From Crossiella sp. SN42 (GTDB taxonomy: Bacteria > Actinomycetota > Actinomycetes > Mycobacteriales > Pseudonocardiaceae): DNA of 64,000 nt. Location of the stretch: assembly GCF_023897065.1 (NCBI RefSeq), contig NZ_JAMHIV010000006.1, forward strand, positions 1-64,000, written 5' to 3'. Under the pieces are notes generated by a model, which worked only from the letters and a program-made list of their open reading frames with translations, searched no databases and was not told the DNA's origin. A program made the position numbers and the translations under genes. This document shows positions 9,219-17,825 of the stretch, one piece after another. Each line of letters begins with the position of its first letter. The stretch's first letter is position 1.

Positions 9219-10079
9219 TCATCGCGGGAGCTGGGACCCGGCCACGGCACCGGCGAAGTCGGTGGACACCGCCAGCGCACGCACCTCCTCCAGCTCCCGC
9301 GCGACCTCGGCCAGGTGCGCCTCGATATCGGCCACGGCGGAGCTGCCCAGCGGCAGCCAGGCAGGCAGCACCTCCCGGTCGGCCACCGCGATCATCACCT
9401 CGGCCGCCTTCACCGGGTCGCCCTGCTGGCTGTGGTTGGTCTCGTCCGCCCAGTTCCGCATCACCCCGCCGGTGGCCGCGTAGTCCTCGATCACGGTGGC
9501 CGCGCGGACCAGCGAGGAGGAGTCGAGGAAGTCGGTGCGGAACGGCCCCGGCTGCACCGAGGTGACCTGCACGCCCAGCGGCGCCAGCTCCAGCCGCAAC
9601 GACTCGGAGAAGGCCTCCACCGCGAACTTGGTGCCGCAGTAGGCGCCCCAGCCGCCCCAGCTCACCACACCGCCGACCGAGCTGATGTTGAGGATCTTGC
9701 CCGCGCGCTGCGCCCGGAGCACCGGCAGCACCGCGCGGGTGACCGACAGCAGCCCGAAGACGTTGGTGTCGAACACCGCCCGCACCTCGGCGTCGCTGAG
9801 CTCCTCCACGGTGCCGAGCAGCCCGCGCCCGGCGTTGTTGACCAGCACGTCGATCCGGCCGAACCGGGCCACCCCGTCCGCGACCGCCCGGGCCGCGGCC
9901 GCCTCGTCGGTGACGTCCAGCGGCACGGCCAGCAGCCGCTCGCCGTGACCGGGCAACGCGGCCTGGACCGCCTTCGGATCGCGGGCGGTGGCGATCACCG
10001 AGTCACCGCGGTCAAGCGCCTGCCGGGCGATCTCCAGGCCGAAGCCCCGCGACGCGCCGGTGATGAACCACGTGGTCAT
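9219..10079 (-). CDS. Short-chain dehydrogenase/reductase
   Basis: This is a 286-residue classical SDR. The nucleotide-binding TGASRGFG is at residues 7-14, NNAG at 81-84, the catalytic Ser near 133 and Tyr147-x3-Lys151 (YCGTK). It should be a NAD(P)-dependent oxidoreductase of unknown substrate, in the group often annotated as oxidoreductase/SDR next to MmyB regulators. It is divergent from the MmyB-like gene, with repeated palindromes between them, so it is the probable regulatory target. Confidence 0.93.
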   Translation of the reverse strand: MTTWFITGASRGFGLEIARQALDRGDSVIATARDPKAVQAALPGHGERLLAVPLDVTDEAAAARAVADGVARFGRIDVLVNNAGRGLLGTVEELSDAEVRAVFDTNVFGLLSVTRAVLPVLRAQRAGKILNISSVGGVVSWGGWGAYCGTKFAVEAFSESLRLELAPLGVQVTSVQPGPFRTDFLDSSSLVRAATVIEDYAATGGVMRNWADETNHSQQGDPVKAAEVMIAVADREVLPAWLPLGSSAVADIEAHLAEVARELEEVRALAVSTDFAGAVAGSQLPR

Positions 10080-10147
10080 GTGCTGACTCCCAGAAGTCGT
10101 TGGTCGCTGTTGTGCTGCCACCGACTCTCCCCATCCCGCAGCCGCCC

Positions 10148-10203
10148 TACCAGGACCTCTCCGTCCCTGGGACGCCCCGTCCCTGGGACTGGCAGTACCA
10201 GGC
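10148..10203. promoter_or_regulatory. Repeated operator between SDR and MmyB-like gene
   Basis: The gap has two direct copies of the palindrome GTCCCTGGGAC (10163-10173 and 10179-10189, 16 bp apart), flanked by TACCAGG at ~10148 and again near 10197. Several inverted half-sites of CCAGG/CCTGG type are thus arrayed over the divergent promoter region. This fits a dimeric or tetrameric regulator such as the MmyB-like protein encoded on the right. Confidence 0.6.
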
Positions 10204-10235
10204 AACCCCACCCCGCCTCCGCCAGAATGGACCCC

Positions 10236-11186
10236 ATGGACCGCACCCCACCCGCAGGCGCCGCACTCGGCGAATACCTGCGCGCCTGCCGCTCGCGGGT
10301 GGACCCGGCCGACCGCGGCCTGCCCGAGGACGGCCGCCGACGCCGCGTCCCCGGCCTGCGCCGCGAGGAGCTGGCCCAGCTGGCCGGAGTGAGCGTCGAC
10401 TACCTGGTGCGCCTGGAACAGGGCCGCACCCGCAACGTCTCCCGCGCCGTCCTGGACGCCCTCGCCCGCGCGCTCAACCTGCGCGAGGACGAACACGCCT
10501 ATCTGCTGCGCGTCGCCGAACCCGTCCGCGGCCAGACCTCCCGCACCCCGGCCACCTCAGTACGCCGCCAGACCCAGCAGCTGCTCGACGGCCTGCCCGG
10601 CCTACCGGCGATGGTGCTCGGCCGGCGCATGGAGGTGCTGGCCTGGAACGCCCTCGGCGCCGCCCTCTACCTCGACTTCGCCACGCTCCCGCCCGCGGAC
10701 CGCAACCTGCTGCGCCTGACCTTCCTGGACCCGAGGGTGCGCCCGATGTTCCAGAACTGGGACCAGGTCGTCCGCGACTGCGTGGCCCACCTGCGCGAGG
10801 ACGCCTCCCGCTACCCCGACGACCCCAAACTGGCCGCCCTGGTCGGCGAGCTCTCGGTGAAGGACCCGGACTTCCGCCACTGGTGGGCTGCCCACCGCGT
10901 CCGCGCCCAGGAGTTCGGCCAGAAAACCCTGTTACACCCCATCGCGGGCCCGATAACCCTGGACTACCAGACCATGGACCTGCGCGACGCGGCCGACCAG
11001 AAGCTCGTGGTCTACACCGCCGAGCCCGGCTCCCGCTCCGCCGAAGCCCTGCGCTTCCTGGCCAACTGGGCCAGCACATCCACCACCAGCCCTGGCTCCA
11101 CGATCACTGACCAGCCCACTACTCACTCACCTGGCGCAGGTACTCCGGCGGCACCCGATCCGTCAGCCACACCCCATTGGCGCTGA
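10236..11186 (+). CDS. MmyB-like XRE transcriptional regulator
   Basis: The 316-residue protein has an N-terminal XRE HTH (residues ~25-85: GLRREELAQLAGVSVDYLVRLEQGR) followed by an MmyB-like ligand domain, with VLAWNALGAALY and the HPIAGPITLDYQ segment typical of that domain, which in MmyB-type proteins binds a fatty-acid-like ligand. ATG 10227 and ATG 10236 are both in frame; the second is used here. It is divergent from an SDR gene. The last ~65 bp overlap the convergent kptA gene. Confidence 0.92.
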   Translation: MDRTPPAGAALGEYLRACRSRVDPADRGLPEDGRRRRVPGLRREELAQLAGVSVDYLVRLEQGRTRNVSRAVLDALARALNLREDEHAYLLRVAEPVRGQTSRTPATSVRRQTQQLLDGLPGLPAMVLGRRMEVLAWNALGAALYLDFATLPPADRNLLRLTFLDPRVRPMFQNWDQVVRDCVAHLREDASRYPDDPKLAALVGELSVKDPDFRHWWAAHRVRAQEFGQKTLLHPIAGPITLDYQTMDLRDAADQKLVVYTAEPGSRSAEALRFLANWASTSTTSPGSTITDQPTTHSPGAGTPAAPDPSATPHWR

Positions 11187-11670
11187 CGTAGAACCGGTAC
11201 CCGGCAACGGACATCCCCGCCGCGTCCACCCGCAACACCACCGGCTTGCCCCGCCGTGCCCCCACCCGGACCGCGGTCTCCTCCGTGGCGGACAGGTGCA
11301 CGTGATGCCGCCGCATCGGCCGCAACCCCTCCCGCCAGATGGCGTCCAAGGCGGCCCCCACCGTGCCATGGAACAACACCTCCGGCGGCGCGGCCTCCGC
11401 CAGCCCCAGCTCCACCGCGACCGAGTGTCCCTGACTCGCCCGGATCAACGTCCCGGTCTCGTCAAAGGCGAACCGCCGCTTGTCATTACGCTCCACCACC
11501 TCGTCCAGCTCGGCCCGGCTGACCCGGAACCCGTGCTGCCCCAAGGCTTTCAGCAACTCATCGACGGAAACCCAGCCCCCGTCGCCCAACTCGAGCCCGA
11601 TCTCGCCGGGTGCGTGCCGCAGGTGCCGCGAAAGCCGCTTGGACACCCGAACCATCTTCTTCTCATCCAT
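11119..11670 (-). CDS. kptA: RNA 2'-phosphotransferase (Tpt1/KptA)
   Basis: The 183-residue protein matches the KptA/Tpt1 fold: an N-terminal winged-helix part with SKRLSRHLRHAP, GWVSVDELL and RNDKRRF, then the ADP-ribosyl-transferase-like lobe with FHGT and HHVHLSATEETA. The eukaryotic enzyme removes the 2'-phosphate left by tRNA splicing using NAD+; bacterial homologues are active in vitro, but their natural substrate is not settled. Length is normal. It is convergent with the MmyB-like gene and shows no operon partner. Confidence 0.93.
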   Translation of the reverse strand: MDEKKMVRVSKRLSRHLRHAPGEIGLELGDGGWVSVDELLKALGQHGFRVSRAELDEVVERNDKRRFAFDETGTLIRASQGHSVAVELGLAEAAPPEVLFHGTVGAALDAIWREGLRPMRRHHVHLSATEETAVRVGARRGKPVVLRVDAAGMSVAGYRFYVSANGVWLTDRVPPEYLRQVSE

Positions 11671-11874
11671 ATCGGCCCCCAGTGAACCCCGCCGCCGGCC
11701 CCTCGGCCCACTGGTTTATCGCCCAGCACTACCAAAAATCACAGTCACATCGGGATATATAAGACACCCTCCCCTGACCACCCCAGCCCTGCGACGATCA
11801 ACAACCAGGTTCTCGGCCACGTGACCAGGAACCGGCCGCCGACCAGGACCCCAACCCGGCTAGGAGATTCGCCA

Positions 11875-12285
11875 GTGCCCATGTCCGTGCAGGACCGCAC
11901 CGACTTCCTCGCCGCCCCCCACGTCGCCATCCTGGCCGTCACCCGCGAGAACCGCGGCCCCCTCGCCGTCCCGGTCTGGTACGACTACCGGGACGGCGAG
12001 GTGCTGGTGTGGACCCGCGACAGCTCCCGCAAGGCGCAACTGGTCCGCGCCGCCGGCCGGTTCAGCCTGGCCGTCCAGCACGCCGAACCCCCGTACGGCT
12101 ACGTCACCGTCGAAGGCCCGGTCACCTGGCAGCCCAACCCACCCCACGCGACCCTGCTCCGCATCGTCAGCCGCTACTTACCCCCGGAAGCTGCCGCCGC
12201 CTTCGTCGAAGCGAACCAGACCCCGGACGCGGTCCTGCTCAGCATGCGCCCGGAGTCCTGGATCAGCGGCTCCCCAGCCAGTTGA
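11875..12285 (+). CDS. Pyridoxamine 5'-phosphate oxidase-fold protein
   Basis: The 136-residue product has the split-barrel PPOX/FMN-F420 fold pattern: HVAILAVTRENRGPLAVPVWYDY, then GEVLVWTRDSSRKAQLVRAAGRFSLAVQ. Many actinobacterial members bind F420 or FMN rather than making PLP. GTG 11875 is preferred because AGGAGA ends 7 bp upstream; ATG 11881 is an alternative. The 3' end overlaps the convergent ThuA-like gene by 23 bp. Substrate unknown. Confidence 0.82.
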   Translation: MPMSVQDRTDFLAAPHVAILAVTRENRGPLAVPVWYDYRDGEVLVWTRDSSRKAQLVRAAGRFSLAVQHAEPPYGYVTVEGPVTWQPNPPHATLLRIVSRYLPPEAAAAFVEANQTPDAVLLSMRPESWISGSPAS

Positions 12286-13096
12286 GCCCGTCAATCAAGA
12301 ACTTGTTCTGCGTCTCACTGGCAAAAGTCGAAGACAGCGGCCGGTTGTTCGGATAGTCCATGGCGTTGTGCCCGAAGTTGGTGTACAACACCCGGTAATT
12401 CTTGTTGGTCCACATGATCGGGTAGTACCCCGACCGCCAGGTCTGGTTCGGATCCGTCCCCAACGGGAAGCTCGACGGATCCACCGAAGCCAGGATCTGG
12501 ATGTTCGGATTCTGCCGCAGATCGTTCGTCCAGCTGTACCACTCACTCACCGACGAGGTGAATACCGAAGGCAGCCCAGCCGTAGCCGGATGCGACCGGT
12601 TCTCCACCTTGAGCTTGGCCGTGGTCGGCCCCCAGGTGTTGTTCCGGAACCGCCCCGTCCCCAACAGCGTGTTGTGGTACCAGCCCCACCCATGGGGATT
12701 GTCGTTGTAAGCGGCCACATGGAACCCCAGCCACCCCCCACCCCGCTCCACATACCGCTGGAACCCACTCCGCTGCGCCGCCGACCCCGGCAACGCGTCC
12801 AAGAACATGACCACCTGGTACTGGTTCAACGCGGAGTCATTGGCCAGAATGTTCCAGTCAGTACTCGCGGTATACGAGAAATTGTGCTGCGCAGCCATCC
12901 GCGAAAACCAAGGATTAGCCTCCTTGACAAACGAGATGTGCGCCGCATCCCAAGTCCCCTGGTACAACCCCAACACCTTGTACCGAGGCACCGCGGGCGC
13001 CGCACTACCCCCTTGCCCAGGCACCAACACAAGAACCACCAACGCCACAAGCAACGCAACCACCTGCGTCACCCGAACACGCCTGCCGTCAGACAT
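12263..13096 (-). CDS. Secreted ThuA-like domain protein
   Basis: The 277-residue protein begins with a Sec-type signal peptide (basic n-region, then a hydrophobic stretch to about residue 27, cleavage near GGSAAPA). The mature part is a ThuA-like, class I amidotransferase-like fold, with VVMFLDALPGSA, a GGGWLGFH turn and a C-terminal YPIMWTNKNYRVLYTNFGH segment. ThuA-like domains occur in carbohydrate-acting secreted proteins. An upstream in-frame extension is ignored because GGAAGAGG precedes this ATG. Catalytic role is unproven. Confidence 0.85.
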   Translation of the reverse strand: MSDGRRVRVTQVVALLVALVVLVLVPGQGGSAAPAVPRYKVLGLYQGTWDAAHISFVKEANPWFSRMAAQHNFSYTASTDWNILANDSALNQYQVVMFLDALPGSAAQRSGFQRYVERGGGWLGFHVAAYNDNPHGWGWYHNTLLGTGRFRNNTWGPTTAKLKVENRSHPATAGLPSVFTSSVSEWYSWTNDLRQNPNIQILASVDPSSFPLGTDPNQTWRSGYYPIMWTNKNYRVLYTNFGHNAMDYPNNRPLSSTFASETQNKFLIDGLNWLGSR

Positions 13097-13742
13097 GCCG
13101 ATCCTCTTCCTGTTCCAGGGCGGTGAGAACAGAGCCATGGCGGCGGGATCGCGGCCGGCCAACGGCAGAGGGAAGGACACCGTCCACGTTCTCCCGCAAC
13201 GGTAGCCGCGTGATCGGTCAAGCTGAACAGCCGTTCGTAGGGAAACCTTCCAAACCACCGCTCGGGCGCAGGAGGACCGGGTACCTCGTCGCAAGGGCGC
13301 TGATGGAGTAACCCATCCCTCTTGTTGAACCAGTCGAGAGCCTCGTGCAGTCACGGCCGCCAGTTCTGGCCCACATGCGCGCAGCTCTTGATGAGTCGCT
13401 GGCGTGAGCGAGGGCAACACCAGCCAACACGCAGGAGGAGTTCGCCAGTATCGGGCTACACGGCAACAGTGCGAACTTCGGCTACACCTCACAGACAATG
13501 CAGCCAGCATGAACTGGCCGGGTCACAGCAAAGTGAGGGTTCGAATGATGACCGGAGCCATCATTACCTGCCCTGTCTCCACTGCAGGGTCGATCACTCC
13601 CGGTCCTGGCCCGCTTGAACAACTAGGCCGCGTATGACATATGCCCCGACCATGAGAGTCAGAGAGGAAGGCCGAGTACGTTTCGTTCGCTGAAGCTCCC
13701 GCGCCTCACAGCATGGTGTGGGCTCAGTAGCGGCATCCGCGA
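13097..13742. other. Gene-free stretch
   Basis: About 645 bp between the secreted ThuA-like gene and the preQ0 operon. No ORF here has convincing family motifs, and no tRNA cloverleaf, terminator or mobile-element end was seen. It marks the switch from the G+C-rich arm to the lower-G+C island on its right. Confidence 0.5.
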
Positions 13743-14312
13743 TCAAACCGCTGGAGAGTCAGTGATCCGTCGTCGGCGTAGGCCAATGATCGCCGTGGCC
13801 ACCAACACTCCGTAGAGCTTTCCGAGTATCTGGCCCGGCAGAAATTCCAGCGAGCCGAAAGCGATCAGCAGGAACACAACCGAGTCCAGGACCAATCCCG
13901 CGAGGCCGCCGAAGAAGACTGCCCTCGTCCAGCGAGGGGAGAGCCAGGTGAACAGAACGAAGTCAACGAGTTCGCTCAGTGCGAAGGCTACGGCCGACGC
14001 AGTCGCGACCGCTGGTTCAGCTACCGCGAACGAGAGTGCTGTGCCCACCGCAAGTGCGATGAGCGATATGCGTTTCCCGAGTGACCACTGGACCAGGTCT
14101 CGAAAAACAAGGGCGGGACCGACAACGAAGACTCCTGCCGGCGCGGCGAGCCCAAACCCGACTGGGACGATGCCGAACTCGTCGATGAGCCAGTTGGCCA
14201 GCACGATCGATCCCAGGTACAGGACCACGGCAGTAGAACCCACGACGCGGCGCCGCGTTGCGGTGCGGGGTCCGTGGGATAAGGAGGTGGAGTCGGTGCT
14301 GGTCTGGCTCAT
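13743..14312 (-). CDS. VUT-family (YhhQ-like) queuosine-precursor transporter
   Basis: The 189-residue membrane protein has about six hydrophobic helices and the VUT/YhhQ signature region: [47 protein letters not shown] and a C-terminal [13 protein letters not shown]. YhhQ proteins import 7-cyano-7-deazaguanine and related bases. It is last in the leftward queC-queE-queD-folE2 operon, 42 bp after folE2, which fixes the substrate class by context. ATG 14312 has GAGGA 4 bp upstream. The cell may therefore both make and salvage the 7-deazaguanine base. Confidence 0.85.
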   Translation of the reverse strand: MSQTSTDSTSLSHGPRTATRRRVVGSTAVVLYLGSIVLANWLIDEFGIVPVGFGLAAPAGVFVVGPALVFRDLVQWSLGKRISLIALAVGTALSFAVAEPAVATASAVAFALSELVDFVLFTWLSPRWTRAVFFGGLAGLVLDSVVFLLIAFGSLEFLPGQILGKLYGVLVATAIIGLRRRRITDSPAV

Positions 14313-14354
14313 CGATTCCTCGTGCAAATGGTGGGCGTGCAGCGGGCAACTGGG

Positions 14355-15140
14355 TCAGGCGAAGTCACTGCTGGTGATGACCGCAACGGCGTCATGGCTG
14401 TGGATGCTCTCAAGGTTGCGCACGTGCACCCGGTGAGGGAGCCGTCGTGCACGGCAGGCTGTGGAGAGGTCCCGGACCATGTCTTCGACGAATGCGGGGT
14501 GGTCGTACGCCTGCATCGTCAACACCCGTTCATCGGGTCGCTTGACCAGGGGGATCACGGGTGCTGACCCGCTCGTCGTGAGCAGCGCGACCATCTTCGA
14601 AACGGAGAGCGGGTAGGCGGTATCTCCGCTGCCCTGAACGGTCAGAGTCACCTCGCTACGCTGGTTGTGCGCGCCGTAGTCGGAGATCGTCTTGGAACAT
14701 GGGCACAGGCTCGTGACTTCAGTTCGAACTGACGTACTGACCCGACAGACCTCACCGTCGAGCCGACCTGCGACGGTGAGGTCGTGGACGGCGAACGACT
14801 CGGCGCCGGAGGCAGGGGCGGTGACCCGCGTCGAGACCGGGAACGAGACCGTCATCTCGATTGCAGGGGCGTCCAGTTCGTGCGCTCCCGCCTTGAGCAG
14901 TTGCGGCATCTGCCTAGGGTCGAAGCTCTGGAGGTGTTCGTCAGCGAGGGCCACCATGCGGCTCATGTGGGTTCCTCGGCGCTCGGCCTGAAGGCGCACC
15001 GTCACGGAGACCTCAGCGATCGAGTTCTGGACGAGTTCGCCGTCACTGAACGACACCGGGTAGCGCAAGCCGGCGATGCCCACCTGGTCGACCGCGATAC
15101 CACGTCGATCCACTTCGTTTTGCACGTCGTGCACGTTCAC
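14355..15140 (-). CDS. folE2: GTP cyclohydrolase FolE2 (type IB)
   Basis: The 261-residue protein has the FolE2 signature [19 protein letters not shown], a VSVTV...GTHMSRMV region and a C-terminal [11 protein letters not shown]-like end. It converts GTP to dihydroneopterin triphosphate, the first step toward preQ0. FolE2 enzymes are less zinc-dependent than FolE. The GTG start overlaps the queD stop (GTGA). A dedicated GTP cyclohydrolase beside queD/E/C means the operon can feed itself. Confidence 0.93.
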   Translation of the reverse strand: MNVHDVQNEVDRRGIAVDQVGIAGLRYPVSFSDGELVQNSIAEVSVTVRLQAERRGTHMSRMVALADEHLQSFDPRQMPQLLKAGAHELDAPAIEMTVSFPVSTRVTAPASGAESFAVHDLTVAGRLDGEVCRVSTSVRTEVTSLCPCSKTISDYGAHNQRSEVTLTVQGSGDTAYPLSVSKMVALLTTSGSAPVIPLVKRPDERVLTMQAYDHPAFVEDMVRDLSTACRARRLPHRVHVRNLESIHSHDAVAVITSSDFA

Positions 15141-15493
15141 CTGCCTCGGTAGGTGCACCCGGAGGTGCAGGTCTCGCGCACGGTCACCGCCGAAAGCGCG
15201 GGGAGGGCCGGGTGCAGCCGGTCCCAGATCCACACGGCCAGGTTCTCACTGGTGGGATTCTCCAACCCGCCCACCTCGTTGAGGTAGTGGTGGTCGAGTT
15301 CGGCCTCTAGCGGCTTGAAGGCAGCCTTCACGTCTCCGAAGTCCATGACCCAGCCAGCCTGCGGGTCGACGGGTGCCTCGACATGCAGGACGACCCGATA
15401 GGAGTGCCCGTGCAGCCTGGCGCACTTGTGGCCCTCCGGCACATTTGGCAGGCGGTGAGCTGCTTCGAAGGTGAACTCGCGAAAGATCTCCAT
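15137..15493 (-). CDS. queD: 6-carboxytetrahydropterin synthase QueD
   Basis: The 118-residue protein belongs to the 6-pyruvoyl-tetrahydropterin synthase family. The zinc-binding histidines appear in FEAAHRL and LHGHSY, with the catalytic Cys in [10 protein letters not shown]. It makes 6-carboxy-tetrahydropterin from dihydroneopterin triphosphate. ATG 15493 shares one base with the queE stop, and the 3' end overlaps folE2. The motif [16 protein letters not shown] near the C-terminus is also characteristic. Confidence 0.94.
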   Translation of the reverse strand: MEIFREFTFEAAHRLPNVPEGHKCARLHGHSYRVVLHVEAPVDPQAGWVMDFGDVKAAFKPLEAELDHHYLNEVGGLENPTSENLAVWIWDRLHPALPALSAVTVRETCTSGCTYRGR

Positions 15494-16128
15494 CACTGGA
15501 TCCCGAGATACTTGTGTGTCTGAAGCGACAACGACCAATGGGGGTTCTTGAGGCAGTACTGGACGGTCGCTCGCGTGTTCTCCTCGACATCGGCGCCGTC
15601 CATCGGTTGCAGACGGAAGTGCTGGAAGTCGAGGTGCTCGAACTGGGCCGGGTCGCCGCCGACTTGTGGGTAGACGAGTTTGAGTTCGTCCCCGCTGGTG
15701 ATCACGAGCTCAGCACCCACCTTCGGGCTCACGCAAATCCAGTCGAGGCCGACCGGTGCCTGGCGCGTGCCGTTGGTCTCCACGGCCACGGTGAAACCGC
15801 GCGCGTGCAGCTCGTCGATCGCCGCTTCGTCCAGTTGCAGGAGCGGTTCCCCTCCGGTGCAGACGACGAACCGATGATCGCGGCTGTCCGAGGGCCACTG
15901 GCGCTCCACTGCCTCAGCGAGTTCAACGGCGGTGGCGAACCGACCGCCACCCTCACCATCGGTGCCAACGAAGTCCGTGTCGCAGAACTGGCAGATCGCC
16001 CGTGACCGATCCTTCTCGAGGCCGGTCCACAAGTTGCACCGCGAGAACCGGCAGAACACAGCAGGCCTGCCAGCGTGACTGCCCTCGCCCTGCAGGGTGT
16101 AGAAGATCTCCTTGATCAAATATGTCAT
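15493..16128 (-). CDS. queE: 7-carboxy-7-deazaguanine synthase QueE (radical SAM)
   Basis: The 211-residue radical-SAM enzyme contracts the pterin ring to 7-carboxy-7-deazaguanine. Its cluster motif is the QueE-specific C-x14-C-x2-C (Cys of RCNLW, then CQFC), not the usual CX3CX2[18 protein letters not shown] and [11 protein letters not shown] (the SAM-binding GGEP) are both present. ATG 16128 overlaps the queC stop by 4 bp. Confidence 0.94.
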   Translation of the reverse strand: MTYLIKEIFYTLQGEGSHAGRPAVFCRFSRCNLWTGLEKDRSRAICQFCDTDFVGTDGEGGGRFATAVELAEAVERQWPSDSRDHRFVVCTGGEPLLQLDEAAIDELHARGFTVAVETNGTRQAPVGLDWICVSPKVGAELVITSGDELKLVYPQVGGDPAQFEHLDFQHFRLQPMDGADVEENTRATVQYCLKNPHWSLSLQTHKYLGIQ

Positions 16129-16826
16129 GCGCGAGCAATCTGGTACCGCGCGGGGTCGCTCATGCCTGCCTCGGCGAACCCCTTGAGACGCAACAGACAG
16201 GTGTCGCAGCGCCCACACGCCGCGCCCTCCGCGTCGGGGTCGTAGCAACTGGAGGTGATCGAGTAGTCCACGCCCAGGCGCAGCCCTTCTCGGATGATGT
16301 CTGCCTTGGACATAGTGATCAGCGGCGAGTGCAGCTTCAATCGAGCCTGCCCCTCCACGCCTGCCTTGGTAGCCAAGTTGGCCATCTTTTCGTACGCCGC
16401 CATGTACTCCGGCCTGCAGTCCGGATAACCGCTGTAGTCAACCGCGGTGACCCCCGTGAAGATGTCCGACGCGCCGACGACCTCCGCGTAGGCGAGCGCA
16501 AACGAGAGGAAGATCGTGTTACGGGCCGGGACGTAGGTCACCGGGATGCTGTCCGCGTCGATGTCGTCGACGCTGTCGTGCTTGGGCACCGCGACGTCGG
16601 AGGTGAGTGCTGAACCGCCGAACAACCGCAAGTCGATCTCGGCGATCTTGTGATCGGCTGCGCCGAGGGATGCAGCCACACGCGCGGCGGCTTCGAGTTC
16701 CACGCTGTGCCGCTGCCCGTACCTGAAGCTCAGGGCGTAGGGCTTGAACCCCTTGTCCTTCGCGATGGCAAGCACCGTCGTGGAGTCGAGTCCACCACTG
16801 AGTAGTACGATCGCCGGTCGGCTCAT
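16125..16826 (-). CDS. queC: 7-cyano-7-deazaguanine synthase QueC
   Basis: This 233-residue ATP-dependent enzyme turns 7-carboxy-7-deazaguanine into the nitrile preQ0. The PP-loop SGGLDSTT is at the N-terminus, [17 protein letters not shown] is in the middle, and the zinc site CYDPD...CGRCDTC is at the C-terminus. ATG 16826 has a strong AAGGAGGTG RBS. It is the first gene of a leftward, overlapping operon queC-queE-queD-folE2-transporter. No queF is present, so preQ0 is the end product made here. Confidence 0.95.
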   Translation of the reverse strand: MSRPAIVLLSGGLDSTTVLAIAKDKGFKPYALSFRYGQRHSVELEAAARVAASLGAADHKIAEIDLRLFGGSALTSDVAVPKHDSVDDIDADSIPVTYVPARNTIFLSFALAYAEVVGASDIFTGVTAVDYSGYPDCRPEYMAAYEKMANLATKAGVEGQARLKLHSPLITMSKADIIREGLRLGVDYSITSSCYDPDAEGAACGRCDTCLLRLKGFAEAGMSDPARYQIARA

Positions 16827-16864
16827 CGACGTCACCTCCTTAATAGTGTTGGGTAGCTCGGAGC

Positions 16865-16894
16865 ATCCTAACGCGGTAACTGAGAGATGAGTAA
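16865..16894 (-). promoter_or_regulatory. Likely promoter of the preQ0 operon
   Basis: On the minus strand TTACTC (16894-16889) is followed after 18 bp by TAGGAT (16870-16865), a good actinobacterial -10. The predicted start is about 30 bp before queC. The -35 overlaps ATG 16887, one reason to place the rightward gene's start at GTG 16935 instead. No preQ1-type riboswitch aptamer was recognised in the leader. Confidence 0.45.
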
Positions 16895-16934
16895 TCTGCA
16901 CTGTGGGCGAGTTACGAGGCGGGAGTTTGGGAGC

Positions 16935-17825
16935 GTGAGACAACTGGTCGTGGTGGTGACTTGCACCGATCGCAAGATCGCTGCTGCCGCTCCTGAGCTC
17001 CAGGTGAGGTCTCTGCCAGGGGGAAGCGTGACGCAGCGTCTCGGCGTGTGGCACGAACGGCTGAAGCGAGGGGCGTCGAAGATTCCGCTAGCCCGGCTCT
17101 ACAAGGGCGAGCACTGGGTTCAGACCTGGGAGCTCATGCGAGTGGCGGCTTCCGCCGGCTTCGCCCCCGAACTCTGGGTGGCGTCGGCGGGGCTCGGCCT
17201 CCAGCCGGTGTCGAGTGAGTTCCCCGCGTACGCCGCCACGTTCAGCCCTCGGCACAACGACTCGGTCGCCACCTCCCCCGTTGACCGGAGGCTCTGGTGG
17301 AAGGGACTGCAGAAGCAGATGAGTACCCCCCGGGTAGCGGAGCTGGGAGGCCAGCGGTCTGTGCTCTTGGTGCTTTCCGACGTGTACGGGGCCGTTCTGC
17401 ACCCCGAGTTGCACGAGTTGGCGCGGTCAAGCGAAGACGTCCTCCTCGTCGGTGGCAGTGAGGATGTCGAGGGCATGCGGCGCTTGCCGGCCAATGGCGC
17501 ATTGCGCAGCGCGTTGGGAGGCACGATGACAGGCCTCAACGCCAGGATGGCGGCGTCCTGGCTGGCCCGTTGCTCAGGCGGCGTACTGACGGCCGATGCG
17601 ACTTGCCGCAGTTGGGCGAGTTGGGCGGAGACTGTGGCGAACCCGATGCGGTACAACCGGGTGCCGCAGACAGACGCTCAGGTCAAGGACTTCATCCGCC
17701 GCAAGGTCGTCGAACACCCGGGCCATTCGCGGAGCAGGCTGCACCGCATGCTCCGCGACAGCGGCCTGGCATGCGAGCAGAGTCGGTTCGCACAGTTGTT
17801 CCTGGAAGTGATGGGGGAGCGATGA
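16935..17825 (+). CDS. Unrecognised 296-aa protein of the 7-deazaguanine island
   Basis: I do not recognise the family with certainty. The N-terminus ([14 protein letters not shown]), a central [12 protein letters not shown] and a following [10 protein letters not shown] look like the DUF6884/YaaA-like class, where a Cys near the first strand and a SAGLGL-type turn recur. The C-terminal ~70 residues ([20 protein letters not shown]) look like a small helical, possibly DNA-binding tail. GTG 16935 has GCGGGAG at the right distance; ATG 16887 has no RBS. Its stop overlaps the next gene's start (ATGA), so it is translated with the DGQQR protein and DpdA. It may process the base or assist DpdA; this is inference from position. 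Confidence 0.75.
   Translation: MRQLVVVVTCTDRKIAAAAPELQVRSLPGGSVTQRLGVWHERLKRGASKIPLARLYKGEHWVQTWELMRVAASAGFAPELWVASAGLGLQPVSSEFPAYAATFSPRHNDSVATSPVDRRLWWKGLQKQMSTPRVAELGGQRSVLLVLSDVYGAVLHPELHELARSSEDVLLVGGSEDVEGMRRLPANGALRSALGGTMTGLNARMAASWLARCSGGVLTADATCRSWASWAETVANPMRYNRVPQTDAQVKDFIRRKVVEHPGHSRSRLHRMLRDSGLACEQSRFAQLFLEVMGER

Noticed and set aside
7346-9280. Very long minus-strand ORF (644 codons) opposite the ABC exporter
   Set aside because: Gln/His/Arg-rich shadow of a gene with intact Walker motifs on the plus strand.
13520-13560. tRNA T-arm-like GGGTTCGAAT near 13536
   Set aside because: No matching acceptor, D or anticodon stems around it.
13743-16826. Reading the preQ0 operon as a toyocamycin-type antibiotic cluster
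   Set aside because: No phosphoribosyltransferase, nitrile hydratase or other nucleoside-antibiotic genes; instead DpdA and DGQQR proteins lie opposite.
16827-16934. preQ1-type riboswitch in the queC leader
   Set aside because: No recognisable preQ1-I/II aptamer pattern; the short leader fits an ordinary promoter.
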